Source: Parafilimonas terrae
Lineage (GTDB): Bacteria; Bacteroidota; Bacteroidia; Chitinophagales; Chitinophagaceae
Direction: 5' to 3'
Assembly: GCF_900115755.1 (NCBI RefSeq)
Contig: NZ_FOXQ01000006.1
Span: 124,001-188,000, forward strand
DNA length: 64,000 nucleotides
The stretch's first letter is position 1, and every line of letters begins with the position of its first letter. The notes under the pieces were generated by a model. The model saw nothing but the letters and a program-made list of their open reading frames with translations. It searched no databases and was not told the origin of the DNA. Made by a program: the position numbers and the translations under genes. Below are positions 62,949 through 64,000 of this stretch, in pieces.

Positions 62949-64000
62949 ATGAAAATTAGCCGTGTAATTGCAATTGCTGCAATATTATTGTATGCCTGTA
63001 CAACAGAAGGCCAGCCATTGGTTGTAAAGGCAGATAAACCAACTGCAGCCATTCAGCCAACCATGTGGGGAATATTTTTTGAAGACATCAACCTTGCAGC
63101 CGATGGCGGTTTATATGCAGAACTGGTGAAGAACCGTTCATTTGAATTTGCCAGCCCTTTAATGGGTTGGACTATTCAGCAGGCATCGCCCGGCACAGGC
63201 AATATTCTTGTTACCAACCGGCTGGAAACAGACAGCGCAAACCCGCGCTATATAAGGGTTACACGCAACACTGCCAAAGGAAAATTTGGATTAACCAATG
63301 AAGGTTTTCGCGGCATGGGTATTAAACAAAATGAGCAATACAACTTTACGGTTTGGGCAAAGAGCGAAACCGGCAATATTGAATTGCACGTGCAACTGGT
63401 TGACAGTACAGGTAGGGCTTTGGGTGAATCTCAACCTATCAATATTTCAGGCAATAACTGGCAACAATACAAAACAAGTTTCACGGCCACTGCAACTGAA
63501 TTAAAAGCCAGGATGAATGTTTGGTTTGAAGGGGAAGGCGTTGCGGATATTGATATGCTTTCACTATTTCCCCAACACACCTGGAAACAAAGGCCCAATG
63601 GTTTACGTGCCGATTTAGTGCAGTTGCTGGCTGATATGAAACCCGGCTTCCTGCGCTTTCCCGGCGGCTGTATTGTTGAAGGGAGAGAACTGGCAACACG
63701 CTATCAATGGAAAAAAACGGTGGGACCGGTTGAAGATAGGCAGGTTATTGTAAACCGCTGGAATACGGAATTTGCACACCGCCCCACACCTGATTATTTC
63801 CAAAGTTTCGGGCTTGGCTTTTTCGAATATTTCCAGGTGGCCGAAGACATTGGTGCAACACCATTGCCCATTCTTAACTGCGGCATGGCCTGCCAGTTTA
63901 ATTCTGCAGAAGTGGTAGATACAACACAGCTCGATCCTTATATACAGGATGCATTGGATTTAATTGAATTTGCCAACGGTGATGTTTCAACAAAATGGGG
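62949..64000 (+). CDS. Alpha-L-arabinofuranosidase (GH51-type) lipoprotein, N-terminal part
   Basis: An open frame from ATG 62949 to the window end gives 350 residues. It has a lipoprotein signal with lipobox LYAC and C17. Then come TMWGIFFEDINLAADGGLYA and ELVKNRSFEF, the start of GH51 arabinofuranosidases, a carbohydrate-binding-module-like insert (residues 65-210), and FLRFPGGCIVEGRELATRYQ of the catalytic barrel. The acid/base and nucleophile glutamates lie beyond the window. It would remove arabinose from plant arabinoxylan or arabinan at the cell surface or in the periplasm. It is divergent from the polysaccharide operon. Confidence 0.92.
   Translation, partial: MKISRVIAIAAILLYACTTEGQPLVVKADKPTAAIQPTMWGIFFEDINLAADGGLYAELVKNRSFEFASPLMGWTIQQASPGTGNILVTNRLETDSANPRYIRVTRNTAKGKFGLTNEGFRGMGIKQNEQYNFTVWAKSETGNIELHVQLVDSTGRALGESQPINISGNNWQQYKTSFTATATELKARMNVWFEGEGVADIDMLSLFPQHTWKQRPNGLRADLVQLLADMKPGFLRFPGGCIVEGRELATRYQWKKTVGPVEDRQVIVNRWNTEFAHRPTPDYFQSFGLGFFEYFQVAEDIGATPLPILNCGMACQFNSAEVVDTTQLDPYIQDALDLIEFANGDVSTKW

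Overview
The window comes from a Bacteroidota genome, most likely a Chitinophagaceae-like soil or aquatic bacterium. The signs are a type IX secretion sorting domain, TonB receptors with a carboxypeptidase-like N-terminal domain, PepSY-like and DUF502 proteins, promoters of the form TTTG-N19-TAnnTTTG, and many ATGA or TAATG gene overlaps. Lineage is inferred from gene content only. No rRNA, tRNA, CRISPR array or insertion sequence was recognised.

Region 1 (0.35-13.5 kb) is a defence and accessory island. An operon on the minus strand carries a type I restriction-modification system in the order hsdM, hsdS, a winged-helix plus PD-(D/E)XK/DUF559-like nuclease, hsdR, and a YgjP/DUF45 metallopeptidase. 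hsdM carries a one-base frameshift exactly at its SAM-binding motif. Beside it lie an XRE regulator, a secreted barrel-like protein of unknown function, a CHAP amidase without a signal peptide, and a small HTH protein. The island is bounded by inverted copies of one repeat (351-570 and 13328-13468) and contains several non-coding repeats.

Region 2 (13.6-26.5 kb) is chromosomal. It holds a DUF502 membrane protein and a TetR-regulated RND efflux operon (tetR, tolC-like, membrane fusion lipoprotein, AcrB-like pump) with a visible operator nested in its promoter. Methionine aminopeptidase, a T9SS-exported beta-propeller protein and polyphosphate kinase follow.

Region 3 (26.1-32 kb, minus strand) is an envelope-sensing module: OmpR-type response regulator, histidine kinase, PAP2 phosphatase, PepSY-like protein, TonB-dependent receptor and EamA permease. 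An 18-20 bp direct-repeat box with an 11-bp period occurs upstream of the regulator, the PAP2 gene and the PepSY gene, so it is probably the regulator's binding site. A broken TPR histidine kinase (32.1-34.2 kb) follows.

Region 4 (34.2-62.0 kb, all minus strand) is a 27.8-kb surface polysaccharide locus. Transcription runs from Wza-like export lipoprotein and Wzc-like tyrosine autokinase, through an ABC exporter (Wzm, and Wzt with a C-terminal extension) and methyltransferases, into about 14 glycosyltransferases, an acyltransferase and a Wzy-like membrane protein. It mixes parts of the Wzy-dependent and ABC-dependent export routes. At least five of its glycosyltransferase genes start with TTG.

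Region 5 (62.0-64.0 kb) is a 0.9-kb non-coding stretch with repeats and hairpins, followed by the start of a GH51-type alpha-L-arabinofuranosidase lipoprotein that runs off the window.
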